Below are positions 1 to 7,871 of a stretch of DNA of 53,703 nucleotides, one piece after another; positions within the stretch are counted from its first letter, which is position 1; each line of letters begins with the position of its first letter. The stretch comes from Dehalococcoidia bacterium (GTDB lineage Bacteria > Chloroflexota > Dehalococcoidia > SHYB01). Both the position numbers and the translations under genes were made by a program. Where the stretch lies: positions 1-53,703 of the forward strand of contig SHYB01000010.1 of assembly GCA_009693015.1 (NCBI GenBank), read 5' to 3'. Below the pieces are notes generated by a model. The model had not been told where the DNA came from. It ran no database searches and saw only the letters and a program-made list of their open reading frames with translations.

Positions 1-2
1 AA

Positions 3-815
3 ATCTTCGAAAAGGAAAACTCCGGCGTCGGCGCATTCCGCTTTGAGGCGCAGTTCGCCAAGCAGTACGACGGCAAGCCCAACCCTATTGCCAACTATGA
101 CGTTATCAAGGCGCTCGGCTACTACGGCGTAGACCGAGAGACCATCGTCAAGACCTTTCTTCAGGGTCGTGGCGTCGCATCGGTAGACTACCCATCTCAG
201 CCACTGGATTACGGCTACATCAAGCAGTCGCTTCCTGCCTACGATCCGGTCAAGGCCAAGGACATGCTCGCCAAGGCGGGCTATCCCAACGGCTTCGATT
301 TGGACTTCATCATCTACCCCCGCAGCAACTTGCCGGAAGGCACGGAAATCATGGAGGCAGTGGTCGTGGGATGGGAGAAGCTCGGGATCAAAATCAACCG
401 CCAGCCGATGGACTTCGTGAGCTTCCAGAACAAGATCTTCGGCCGGGCGTTTGGCGACAACGGGGCCTTCAACAAGCCCACCGTCTCCGGCATGTGGTAC
501 CTGGGCGCGTCCCCCACAGCCGGCGCCACCGCTGCGTCTAGCCACACCGTGGGCGGCTTCAACGTGAACTATGACGCGGACATTACAGACGCGGGGAAAA
601 AATGGCAGGCAGCCATTACGCTCGACGATTACAAGAAGTGGCGCACGGAGTACATGAAGCTCGCTATCGATAAGGGTGCGCCCACCGGCGGCGGCATGGC
701 CATCTTCACCGTGGGCCTGCTCTATGCGGGCAGCGCCAAGGTGCCTGCTAAGTGGGACATCGGCTCGGGCCAGGATGCGAGAAACTACCAGAAGGCGGCG
801 GGATGGCGCTACTAG
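3..815 (+). CDS. ABC transporter substrate-binding protein, family 5 (partial, C-terminal part)
   Basis: The frame is open from the first bases of the window to a TAG stop, so about 270 C-terminal residues are present and the N-terminus, signal peptide and any lipobox lie upstream. The stretch AKDMLAKAGYPNGFDLDF is typical of the second lobe of SBP_bac_5 proteins, which capture peptides, nickel or other small solutes outside the membrane for ABC importers. No permease or ATPase gene follows. Instead an amidohydrolase starts 33 bases downstream on the same strand, so the binding protein may feed a substrate to that enzyme (inference). The ligand cannot be deduced. Confidence 0.85.
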   Translation: MFEKENSGVGAFRFEAQFAKQYDGKPNPIANYDVIKALGYYGVDRETIVKTFLQGRGVASVDYPSQPLDYGYIKQSLPAYDPVKAKDMLAKAGYPNGFDLDFIIYPRSNLPEGTEIMEAVVVGWEKLGIKINRQPMDFVSFQNKIFGRAFGDNGAFNKPTVSGMWYLGASPTAGATAASSHTVGGFNVNYDADITDAGKKWQAAITLDDYKKWRTEYMKLAIDKGAPTGGGMAIFTVGLLYAGSAKVPAKWDIGSGQDARNYQKAAGWRY

Positions 816-848
816 GCAATGGTTCCAAACAGAAATAAAGGCACGCGC

Positions 849-2045
849 ATGGATCGTTACGTCATGATCTCCTCCGACTGCCACGCGGGGGCAACGCCGG
901 AGATGTACCGCGGCTATGTGGCCCCCAAACTTCGCGGCGAGTATGACCAATGGCTGGCGGCTGCGAAGGCGGCGGTGAATTCGGGCCGTTCGGGCGGGAT
1001 CAAGGTGGATACCGCGGGCGCCAAGCGCCGTAAGTGGTTCGCCGAGCAAGCTCCCGTCAAAGAAGGGGGCATGAACGGCGCATGGGACTCCGGCGTGCGT
1101 CTTCGCGAGCTTGACCGCGAAGGGCTGGCCGGCGAGGTCGTCTTCGCCGATGGGCAAAACAAGAACCATCCGCCCTTCGGCGTCGGCTTTGCCGCACCGC
1201 GCATGGACGTGCCCGTGAAGCTGCGGCAAGCCGGCTGCCGCGCCCACAATCGCTGGCTCGCCGATTTCTGCTCCGCTGCCCCTGAGCGCCAGGCGGGCGT
1301 TGCCCTCATTGCCCCTGACGACCCCAAGCAGGCCGTCAAAGAAATCGAGTGGGCTCGCAAGGCGGGGCTGCGCGGCGGCATCATGCTCCCCGCGCTCAGC
1401 CTGTGGACTGACGACCCCGAAAAGTTCTGGAACCACCCCCGCTACGAGCCTATCTGGGCGGCATGCGCTGACCTGGACATGCCGGTGCACACCCACGCCG
1501 CAGGCCCTACCCTCAACTACGGCGATCTCCCAGGCGCTCGGTGGATTCTCACCACGGAGGTCTACCTGACCACCTACCGCTTGTTCTGGTTCCTGCTGTG
1601 GCCTGGGGTGCTGGAGCGCTACCCCAAGCTCAACGTGGTGATCACGGAAGCGGGGGGCGGGATGATCCCCTACCTGCTCCAGCTCTTCGACTACCTGGCC
1701 GCGGAGCGCAATGTGGAGATGCTGCGGCAGCTCATCAAGCTCAAGCCCAGCGAATACTGGGCGCGGCAGTGCTATGTGGGGGCATCGCCGCCGGGGGATC
1801 GGCCGGAGGTGGAGGCTCGGCATGCGCTGGGCGTGCGGAGCATTATGTGGGGCTCCGATTACCCCCACATCGAAGGCACGTGGCCCAAGTCGCACGAGCG
1901 GCTGAAGACGATGTTCGCCGGCGTTCCCGAAGGTGAGGTGCGGGCCATGCTGGGGGAAAACGCGGCCAAGCTGTACGGTTTCGATCTCAAGAAGCTGGCG
2001 CCCATTGCGCAGCGTATTGGGCCTAAGGTCAGCGACTTGGCATAG
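849..2045 (+). CDS. Amidohydrolase family 2 protein (metal-dependent hydrolase/decarboxylase)
   Basis: A 399-residue TIM-barrel protein of the Amidohydrolase_2 family, which includes ACMSD-type decarboxylases and hydrolases of aromatic or lactone substrates. Visible signatures are SDCHAG (Asp10, His12 in place of the usual HxH), MPVHTHAAG (His214 and His216), ITEAGGG where many relatives have a histidine, and the terminal WGSDYPH with the catalytic/metal Asp near residue 337. The C-terminal GENAAKLYGF is the usual family ending. An in-frame ATG exists 30 bases upstream, but the ATG at 849 has AAAGG at a suitable distance and matches the family N-terminus. It follows a solute-binding protein gene. 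The substrate is unknown. It is one of five paralogues in the window. Confidence 0.9.
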   Translation: MDRYVMISSDCHAGATPEMYRGYVAPKLRGEYDQWLAAAKAAVNSGRSGGIKVDTAGAKRRKWFAEQAPVKEGGMNGAWDSGVRLRELDREGLAGEVVFADGQNKNHPPFGVGFAAPRMDVPVKLRQAGCRAHNRWLADFCSAAPERQAGVALIAPDDPKQAVKEIEWARKAGLRGGIMLPALSLWTDDPEKFWNHPRYEPIWAACADLDMPVHTHAAGPTLNYGDLPGARWILTTEVYLTTYRLFWFLLWPGVLERYPKLNVVITEAGGGMIPYLLQLFDYLAAERNVEMLRQLIKLKPSEYWARQCYVGASPPGDRPEVEARHALGVRSIMWGSDYPHIEGTWPKSHERLKTMFAGVPEGEVRAMLGENAAKLYGFDLKKLAPIAQRIGPKVSDLA

Positions 2046-2173
2046 GCAAGGGCTAAGGCGAGGTAGGGGTGCTGTTCCCGCGCGTGGGGGACTGCCCTTT
2101 GGTATGATGCCGCAGTGGCCTGGTTGCCGCAGCTTGCAGTCTTGGGCAGGCGCGCACCCCGCCTGGGTGATAT

Positions 2174-3445
2174 TTGACCACGGGATCTTCCTCTGGAGCG
2201 TCGCGCCGGCCACGGTTGTTCGCCGGCTGGGGGGTCGTCATCGGCGCGGCGGGGGTTTCCACGCTGACGACGCTGCTGATCTTGCAGGCATTTGGGGCGT
2301 ACTTCGTCCATTTTCAGGATGAGTTCCACTGGAGCAAGACGACGGTGGCGGGGGCGTTCTCCATGGGGCAGATCATCATTGGGGTGATCTCGCCGTTCCA
2401 GGGGAAGCTGGTGGACCGGCTGGGGTCGCGGTTGATGGCGACAATAGGCGTGGTGGTGCTGGCGGGCGGGGTGCTGGGCCTGAGCTTTGTGCAGAACCTG
2501 CCGCAGATGTATGCGGCGTTCTTCTTTATCTTTCTGGGATCGGCGCAGTGCGGGTGGGTGACGCTGAATACAGCGGTGGCGCACTGGTTCCGGCGGCGGC
2601 GGGCGTCGGCGATGGGGCTGGTAGGGCTGGGGAGCAGTCTGGGTGGGCTGCTGCTGCCGGTTGTGGCGTGGAGCCTGGATGCATTTGGGTGGAGGCACAC
2701 GGCGTTCGGGTCGGGGCTGGTGTTGCTGGCGCTGGGGATACCGCTGGCGCGGATGGTGCGGGATAGCCCGGAGATGTATGGCCTGACGCCGGATGGCGTT
2801 GCCGTGGCGCAGGGGGGGAACGCGACGGGAGATGTGGAAGCAGGGGACTTCACCCTGAAAGAGGCGATGCGGACATCAGCGTTCTGGTACATTGCGGCCG
2901 GACATGCTTCGGCGTCGCTGCTTGTAGCGACGATCAGTGTTCACTTGATCCCGCATCTGGTTCAGCGGGTGGGGATGTCCGTGGAGATGGCGAGCGTCAT
3001 GCTTGCGCTGATGACGGCATTTACCATGACGGGGCAGGTGTGTGGCGGTTACCTTGCCGACCGGGTGGAGAAGCGGGTGCTGGCGGCGCTCGGCATGGGC
3101 GGGCAGATTCTGGGGATGCTGGCGCTGGCGTTTGCCACGAACGCGGCGTGGGTGGTGGGGTTCGCCTTGCTGTACGGCATCTCGTGGGGAATACGCGGGC
3201 CGATCATGAGCTCCATCCGCGCGGAGTATTTTGGACGGGCGGCCTTCGGCGCGATCCTCGGCGTATCCATGTTGCTGCTGGCGGTGGGGAACGTCTTCGC
3301 CCCGTTCCTGGCGGGGTACATGGCGGACAGGACGGGGAGCTATCAGCTTGCCTTTATGGTAATGGGTGCGCTGGGGGGAGTGGGGACCATCTTCTTCCTG
3401 CTGGCGAAGCGGCCGGCGCCTCCGGTTAGGCTGAGGAAAAGTTAG
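2174..3445 (+). CDS. MFS transporter (oxalate/formate or monocarboxylate-like)
   Basis: About 423 residues with twelve predicted hydrophobic segments and the MFS-type loop KLVDRLGSR after TM2. The pattern AHWFRRRRASAMGLVGLG after TM4 is typical of the OFA/monocarboxylate carrier branch. Likely a secondary carrier for a small organic acid in the cytoplasmic membrane. The start is assigned to TTG at 2174 because TM1 begins within 15 residues and no ATG lies before it. A GGTGA sits just upstream, but the spacing is short, so the exact start is uncertain. It lies 128 bases behind an amidohydrolase, suggesting uptake of that enzyme's substrate or export of its product (inference). Its 3' end overlaps the convergent enoyl-CoA hydratase gene by 4 bases. 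Confidence 0.85.
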   Translation: MTTGSSSGASRRPRLFAGWGVVIGAAGVSTLTTLLILQAFGAYFVHFQDEFHWSKTTVAGAFSMGQIIIGVISPFQGKLVDRLGSRLMATIGVVVLAGGVLGLSFVQNLPQMYAAFFFIFLGSAQCGWVTLNTAVAHWFRRRRASAMGLVGLGSSLGGLLLPVVAWSLDAFGWRHTAFGSGLVLLALGIPLARMVRDSPEMYGLTPDGVAVAQGGNATGDVEAGDFTLKEAMRTSAFWYIAAGHASASLLVATISVHLIPHLVQRVGMSVEMASVMLALMTAFTMTGQVCGGYLADRVEKRVLAALGMGGQILGMLALAFATNAAWVVGFALLYGISWGIRGPIMSSIRAEYFGRAAFGAILGVSMLLLAVGNVFAPFLAGYMADRTGSYQLAFMVMGALGGVGTIFFLLAKRPAPPVRLRKS

Positions 3446-4233
3446 CGCCCGGTGTATGTGGGGGTGCGCTTTTCCTTGAAGGCGGCGATGGCCTCTTTGA
3501 AATCCTGGGAGGCGAAGGCTGCTTCTTGGGCGAAGGTCTCGAAGTCGAGGGCTTCGGCGAAGGTGGAGGCGAAGGCGCGTTGCATGCCGCGCTTGGCGAG
3601 TTCGATGGCGAGGGGGGGCTGCTGGGCGATGGCGCGGGCAAGGGCGCGCGCGGCGGCGGGAAGCTCGGCGTGGGGGACGACGCTTTGGAGGAGACCGAGG
3701 CGCAGGGCCTCCTGGGCGTCCAGGGTGCGCGCGGTGTAGGCTAACTCGGCGGCGCGTGCGGGGCCAACGAGGCGGGGGAGGAGCCAGGTGGCGCCGGTAT
3801 CAGGGGGGATGCCGCGGGCGACCCAGGCCATGCCGAGCTTGGCCTGGTCAGAGGCGATACGGATATCGCAGACGAGGGCGAGGGAGCAGCCGCCGCCGAT
3901 GGCGGGGCCGTTGACGGCGGCGATGGTGGGCTTGGGGAAGTCGTAGATGGCCTGCATGAACCAGCCGACGGGGTCCTGGCGGCGCTTGAGGGCGTGGGCC
4001 GATCCGCCGGCGGCCTGCCGCGCCAGGCGGCTGAGGTCAGCGCCGGAGCAGAAAGCGTTTCCCGCACCCGTCATGACGAGGACACGGGCGGAGGCGTCTA
4101 CGCGGGCGCGGGCGACGGCATCGTGGATCTCCAGGAGCTCCTCTTCCAGCAGGGCGTTCATCTTGTCCGGACGGTTGAGGGTGAGGGTGGCGATGCCATC
4201 GCTGACATCGAACAGGATGTACTGGTAGGTCAT
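3442..4233 (-). CDS. Enoyl-CoA hydratase/isomerase family protein
   Basis: 263 residues of the crotonase fold. The oxyanion-hole segments GAGNAFCSGADLSRL and NGPAIGGGCSLALVCD are both present. Crotonases hydrate, isomerise or cleave acyl-CoA thioesters in fatty or aromatic acid degradation. In the second segment the GGGCSLAL run with alanine/serine-rich surroundings fits a hydratase or isomerase, but the catalytic Glu pair of classical enoyl-CoA hydratase is not clearly placed, so the exact reaction is open. The ATG at 4233 is preceded by AGAGGA at good spacing. Upstream lies a 270-base intergenic region carrying promoters for the opposite-strand housekeeping operon. Confidence 0.88.
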   Translation of the reverse strand: MTYQYILFDVSDGIATLTLNRPDKMNALLEEELLEIHDAVARARVDASARVLVMTGAGNAFCSGADLSRLARQAAGGSAHALKRRQDPVGWFMQAIYDFPKPTIAAVNGPAIGGGCSLALVCDIRIASDQAKLGMAWVARGIPPDTGATWLLPRLVGPARAAELAYTARTLDAQEALRLGLLQSVVPHAELPAAARALARAIAQQPPLAIELAKRGMQRAFASTFAEALDFETFAQEAAFASQDFKEAIAAFKEKRTPTYTGR

Positions 4234-4343
4234 GGTGTCCTCTGGGAGTAGGGTGCGACGGCTATCATAATATATATGCTACGCAGGGGGGTGTGCGGTG
4301 AGCGACGCCGAACAAGATCGAACCTGTTGGGCGGACGCTCCGG

Positions 4344-4372
4344 TTGCCGAATCTGTGAAAAGCTGCTATACT
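4344..4372 (+). promoter_or_regulatory. Candidate sigma70-type promoter P1 for the DUF177-rpmF-fabD operon
   Basis: TTGCCG (4344-4349), a 17-base spacer, then TATACT (4367-4372) preceded by TGC, which also gives an extended -10. The predicted start near 4379 falls just before an inverted repeat at 4382-4403. It is the upstream of two tandem promoters for the operon beginning at 4506. Confidence 0.55.
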
Positions 4373-4381
4373 TTGAACGAA

Positions 4382-4403
4382 GTTTGCGAAAAAAATCGCA
4401 AAC
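4382..4403. repeat. Perfect 8-bp inverted repeat, possible operator
   Basis: GTTTGCGA, six A residues, then TCGCAAAC. The repeat sits at the predicted transcription start of P1 and about 36 bases upstream of the -35 of P2, a position typical for a repressor site. A transcript hairpin is the alternative. No T-run follows, so it is not an obvious terminator. Confidence 0.45.
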
Positions 4404-4438
4404 GGTGACTGAGAGACTTCGCCACTGATGCAGACGCA

Positions 4439-4467
4439 TTGACATGCTCCAGGGCGATTGCTATAGT
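4439..4467 (+). promoter_or_regulatory. Sigma70-type promoter P2 for the DUF177-rpmF-fabD operon
   Basis: Perfect TTGACA (4439-4444), a 17-base spacer and TATAGT (4462-4467) with an upstream TGC extension. The predicted start is about 30 bases before the GTG start at 4506. This is one of the best promoters in the window. Confidence 0.7.
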
Positions 4468-4505
4468 TGCCCGGGTTGTTTTCCGGTGGAGGGAGGCTCG
4501 GCGGC

Positions 4506-5024
4506 GTGCAGTGGAATGTGTCGGAGCTACTCAAGTCAACCACGGGGACGGAACGCCGGTATACCGTGGATGACGAGGAGCGGAGGTATGAGGAGATCGC
4601 AACCCGGGTTACGGGTACGGTTCGCTTGATGAAGACCGACAAGAGTATTTTGACGACGGTAGAGCTGGACACCGCGGTATGGTGCTCCTGCAGCCGGTGT
4701 CTCTCTCGCTTCACCCATCCGCTGCGCCTCCAGTTCGCGGAGGAGTTCTTTCCCACGATTGATCTGGCGACGGGCGCGCGCCTGCATGATCCTCTGCCTG
4801 AAGGGGCATTCACGCTGAACAAGCGGCATACGCTGGACCTGGGGGAGGCGGTGCGGCAGTATGCGGTGATGAAGACGCCGATGAAACCATTATGTACGGA
4901 AGCCTGCCGGGGGCTGTGCCCCACGTGCGGGGTGAATCGGAACGAGACGGCCTGCGATTGCCGCACCAGCACCGAGGACTCGCGATGGGCGGGGCTGGAA
5001 GCGCTGCGCGGGAAATTACGTTAG
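4506..5024 (+). CDS. DUF177 (YceD-family) protein
   Basis: 172 residues. DUF177 proteins sit directly upstream of rpmF in most bacteria and are linked to large ribosomal subunit or 23S rRNA maturation. Cysteine pairs at CSCSRC and in CTEACRGLCPTCG with a later CDC suggest a zinc-binding C-terminus, as in many relatives. A longer frame is open upstream, but GTG at 4506 is chosen because GGAGGGAGG precedes it by 8 bases and the product then starts MQWNVSELLK, the usual family start. First gene of a co-directional run with rpmF, fabD, nusB and acpP. Confidence 0.88.
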   Translation: MQWNVSELLKSTTGTERRYTVDDEERRYEEIATRVTGTVRLMKTDKSILTTVELDTAVWCSCSRCLSRFTHPLRLQFAEEFFPTIDLATGARLHDPLPEGAFTLNKRHTLDLGEAVRQYAVMKTPMKPLCTEACRGLCPTCGVNRNETACDCRTSTEDSRWAGLEALRGKLR

Positions 5025-5042
5025 CAAGCAAAGGAAGAGATC

Positions 5043-5228
5043 ATGGCCCCCCTGCCGAAACGCAAGCGTTCCAAGTCCCGGCGCGGACATCGCGCATCAC
5101 ACTTTGCCGCGCCGAAGGCGACTCTGGGCGTGTGCCCGCAGTGCCGCAACCCCAAGCTGTCACACATGGTGTGCAAGGTGTGCGGCACGTATGCCGGCCG
5201 CCAGGTGATCAAGGTGGCGGCCGAGTAG
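5043..5228 (+). CDS. rpmF: 50S ribosomal protein bL32
   Basis: 61 residues with the basic N-terminus MAPLPKRKRSKSRRG and the family's zinc-ribbon cysteines CPQC and CKVC, so this is the C+ (zinc-binding) form. AAGGAAGAG precedes the ATG. It follows DUF177 by 18 bases, the conserved bacterial gene order that couples a ribosomal protein to fatty acid synthesis genes. Confidence 0.97.
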   Translation: MAPLPKRKRSKSRRGHRASHFAAPKATLGVCPQCRNPKLSHMVCKVCGTYAGRQVIKVAAE

Positions 5229-5280
5229 GCGGCAGGAACGTCGCGCGATAGAGCGTCGGATGAGGTTAGAGAAGCAACGT

Positions 5281-6225
5281 ATGATAGATGCCCCCAGCAG
5301 ACTGAAAACGGCATATGTGTTCCCCGGCCAAGGCTCGCAGGCCGTGGGCATGGGAGCGGACCTGTACGAGGAGTCGCCGGCAGCGCGGCAGACGTTCGAG
5401 GAGGCCGACGATATTCTCGGCTTTTCTCTGTCCAAGCTGTGTTTCTGGGGCCCGGAAGAGGATTTGACGCAGACGGTGAACGCGCAGCCGGCGATCCTGG
5501 CAGCGAGCGTGGCGTCGTTGCGGGCGCTGACGGAGGCGCACGGCGGCTTGTCCGGCGGGGCGCCGGCGTTCGTGGCGGGGCATTCGCTGGGGGAGTATAC
5601 GGCGCTGGTGTCCGTAGGGACGCTGGGCTTTGCCGATGCGCTGCGGCTGGTGCGGGAGCGCGGACGGCTGATGCAGTACGCGGGCCAGGTGCGCGAAGGC
5701 GGGATGGCGGCGATCCTGGGGCTGGACGATTCGCTGGTGGAGCAGGTGTGCCAGCAGACGGGCGCGGAGATCGCCAACATCAACTCGAGCGGGCAGATTG
5801 TGATCAGCGGGGCGAAGGACGCGCTGGTGCGCGCCATTGACCTTGCCCGCGCCATGGGGGCCCGCAAGGCGATCCCGTTGGGCGTGAGCGGGGCATTTCA
5901 TTCCAGCCTGATGGAGCCGGCGGTGCCGGGGATGGTGGAGGCGCTGGAGAAGGCGCGCATGGTGAAGGCCGCAGTCCCCGTGGTGAGCAATACGGGGGCG
6001 GTGCCGCTGTCTCACGCGTGGGAGATACGGACGGAGCTGGCAGAGCAGCTTGTGCGCTGTGTGCAGTGGTCGAAGTCGGTGGATTTCATGGTAAAGAGCG
6101 GCGTGGGGGCGTTTGTGGAGATTGGGCCGGGCAGGGTGCTGACCAGCCTAGCGAAGCGTATCGCCCCGGATGCGAAGGCGATTGCCGTGAACGACCTGGC
6201 GTCTGTGCGGGCGTTCGCGTTGTAA
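5281..6225 (+). CDS. fabD: Malonyl-CoA:ACP transacylase
   Basis: FabD transfers malonyl from CoA to acyl carrier protein to start fatty acid elongation in the cytosol. About 314 residues carry FPGQGSQ near the N-terminus, the nucleophile elbow GHSLGE (Ser102), and SGAFHS with catalytic His207. The start is uncertain: ATG 5281 has GAGAAG at reasonable spacing, and an in-frame ATG at 5260 would add 7 residues without a clear ribosome binding site. The acpP gene encoding its acceptor protein lies two genes downstream. KAS and FabG genes are absent here. Confidence 0.95.
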   Translation: MIDAPSRLKTAYVFPGQGSQAVGMGADLYEESPAARQTFEEADDILGFSLSKLCFWGPEEDLTQTVNAQPAILAASVASLRALTEAHGGLSGGAPAFVAGHSLGEYTALVSVGTLGFADALRLVRERGRLMQYAGQVREGGMAAILGLDDSLVEQVCQQTGAEIANINSSGQIVISGAKDALVRAIDLARAMGARKAIPLGVSGAFHSSLMEPAVPGMVEALEKARMVKAAVPVVSNTGAVPLSHAWEIRTELAEQLVRCVQWSKSVDFMVKSGVGAFVEIGPGRVLTSLAKRIAPDAKAIAVNDLASVRAFAL

Positions 6226-6301
6226 GGCGCCCCAGCGGCGCCGGGACGATTTTCCCGCCCGCGCCACGAAGCCTGGACCTACACGCGGCGAGAATATTCT
6301 T

Positions 6302-6775
6302 ATGGCCGACTCACGCAGAAAAGGGCGCATTGCCGCGCTGCAAGTCTTGTATGAAGCCGATTGCACGGGCCATGACTGGCGCGATGCGTTGGATCGGACG
6401 ATTGCGGAAGATGGGTTGCCGGAGGTGTCAGCAACGCTGGCGCGGGAGCTGACGCAGGGTGTGATGGAGCATCGCGAGCAACTGGATGCGGTTATAGCGG
6501 CGCATGCGCCGGCGTTCCCCGTGGCGCAGCTTGCAGCGATTGACCGCACCATTCTCCGTATTGCCATCTTTGAGATTCTGATGCACAATGTGACGGGGCC
6601 CAACGCGGGGCCGAGGCCCCATGAAAAGACGCCGCCAAAGGTGGCGGTGAATGAAGCGGTGGAGCTGGCCAAGACGTTTGGCGGAGAGAATCTTCACCGG
6701 TTTATCAATGGCGTCCTGGGTTCTGTCCTGGACGACGCAGCAGCAGCGAAGAAGACCGAAACCTCCCGGAGGTGA
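6302..6775 (+). CDS. nusB: Transcription antitermination factor NusB
   Basis: 157 residues, all-helical RNA-binding protein that with NusE/S10 binds boxA in rRNA leader transcripts. Diagnostic stretches are [16 protein letters not shown] at the N-terminus, [15 protein letters not shown] in the middle, and [19 protein letters not shown] near the end. The segment [13 protein letters not shown] is a slightly long loop compared with E. coli NusB. Its TGA stop lies inside the ribosome binding site of the next gene, acpP, so translation of the two is probably coupled. Confidence 0.95.
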   Translation: MADSRRKGRIAALQVLYEADCTGHDWRDALDRTIAEDGLPEVSATLARELTQGVMEHREQLDAVIAAHAPAFPVAQLAAIDRTILRIAIFEILMHNVTGPNAGPRPHEKTPPKVAVNEAVELAKTFGGENLHRFINGVLGSVLDDAAAAKKTETSRR

Positions 6776-6778
6776 CCA

Positions 6779-7039
6779 GTGGCGAAGGTTTTTGATCGGG
6801 TCAAGAAGGTAGTGGTGGAGCAACTCGGCGTGGAGGAGGCGCAGGTTCTGCCTAGCGCCAACTTTATCGAGGACCTCAACGCCGATTCTCTTGACCTGGT
6901 GGAGTTGATCATGGCGCTGGAGGAAGAGTTCTCCAAAGGCGAGACGAAGCTGGAGATTTCCGACGAGGATGCTGAGAAGATCTCGACGGTGCAGGCTGCC
7001 GTGGACTACATTATCGGGAAGGGCATCGAGGACGCGTAA
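6779..7039 (+). CDS. acpP: Acyl carrier protein
   Basis: 86 residues, acidic, with the 4'-phosphopantetheine attachment motif [10 protein letters not shown] (Ser37). This carrier holds growing acyl chains and accepts malonyl from FabD encoded two genes upstream. Translation starts at GTG preceded by GGAGGTG at ideal distance, overlapping the end of nusB. Confidence 0.96.
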   Translation: MAKVFDRVKKVVVEQLGVEEAQVLPSANFIEDLNADSLDLVELIMALEEEFSKGETKLEISDEDAEKISTVQAAVDYIIGKGIEDA

Positions 7040-7050
7040 CGCGTAGTCCA

Positions 7051-7515
7051 GTGCGGCACGACGGAGAGGATACGCCTGGGGTTATCGCCCGGCCTCCGTT
7101 GCTGCTGGCGGGTTTCTTGGGCGCAGGGCTGCTGCTGGATTGGGCCTTCCCGCTTTCAATCCTTCCCCGAACCATCGCTGTTCCTCTGGGCGCAGCCCTC
7201 ATGCCGGCGGCGCTGGCGGCGTGGGCGCTGGGTGTCATGCTGCGCGCGGGGACGAACCCTGACCCGCATCGAGCGGCGACGGCGCTGGTGGAGGGCGTGC
7301 CGTTTCGGTTCACGCGCAACCCGATTTATGTGGGGATGGTGTTGTTCCACGCGGGCGTGGCGTGCCTGCTACAGAGCGGGATGGCGCGGGCGACGCTGCC
7401 AGGGCTGGCGGCGGTGCTGCACTATGGGGTGATCCTGCGCGAGGAATGCTACCTGGAGCGGAAGTTCGGGGAGGTGTACCGGGGGTATCGCGCGCGGGTG
7501 CGGCGCTGGGTGTAG
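7051..7515 (+). CDS. Isoprenylcysteine carboxyl methyltransferase-like membrane protein
   Basis: 154 residues with about four hydrophobic segments. The conserved block RFTRNPIYVGMVLF and the C-terminal REECYLERKFGEVYRGYRA are the SAM-binding signature of the ICMT/PEMT-type integral membrane methyltransferases. Bacterial members methylate varied lipid or protein substrates, and the target here is unknown. The start is GTG at 7051 with no strong ribosome binding site, only 12 bases after acpP, so it may be read as the last gene of that operon. Confidence 0.8.
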   Translation: MRHDGEDTPGVIARPPLLLAGFLGAGLLLDWAFPLSILPRTIAVPLGAALMPAALAAWALGVMLRAGTNPDPHRAATALVEGVPFRFTRNPIYVGMVLFHAGVACLLQSGMARATLPGLAAVLHYGVILREECYLERKFGEVYRGYRARVRRWV

Positions 7516-7528
7516 CGAGCGGGGTCGT

Positions 7529-7758
7529 TCACCAAGGGATGATCCAACGCCAGACGGCATGCAGCGCGTCCAGGATGGTGAACCCATCCAGCCAGCGACC
7601 TAGGTGCAAAGCGTACTCCTGAAACTCTTTGAGAGCGGTCAGGACTGCCAGGAGCGCCAGCGCATGTGCCGCAGTCCAGCGGCACTCCGGCTGCCGCGGC
7701 CAGCGGAGCACGGCAGCGCCGTGAGCAGGCGTAAGGCGAGAACCGAGAGGATGGCCAT
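7529..7758 (-). pseudogene. Frameshifted small membrane protein remnant
   Basis: The 356-base gap between the methyltransferase and the alcohol dehydrogenase holds two minus-strand frames that read as one small membrane protein. One frame starts at 7758 with MAILSVLALRLLTA. The other, ending at 7529, reads VLRWPRQPECRW and then ALALLAVLTALKEF with a tryptophan-rich end. Switching frame near 7705-7720 joins two hydrophobic segments into a plausible protein of about 75 residues. The family is not recognised. It could be a decayed gene or a single-base sequencing error. The rest of the gap shows no gene. Confidence 0.35.
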
Positions 7759-7871
7759 GGCGCACCAACCTACGGCCTGATGCGGCGTGCAGCAAGGCGC
7801 GGTGTTGCCAGGCCCGTATAATGGCGCTAACGTTCAAATAAGGCGATCGGGGCGGTCCCCAGGAGAGGCAA

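Noticed and set aside
7805-7822. TTGCCA...TATAAT as promoter of the alcohol dehydrogenase
   Set aside because: Spacing is only 6 bases; TATAAT alone is kept as a note under the gene.
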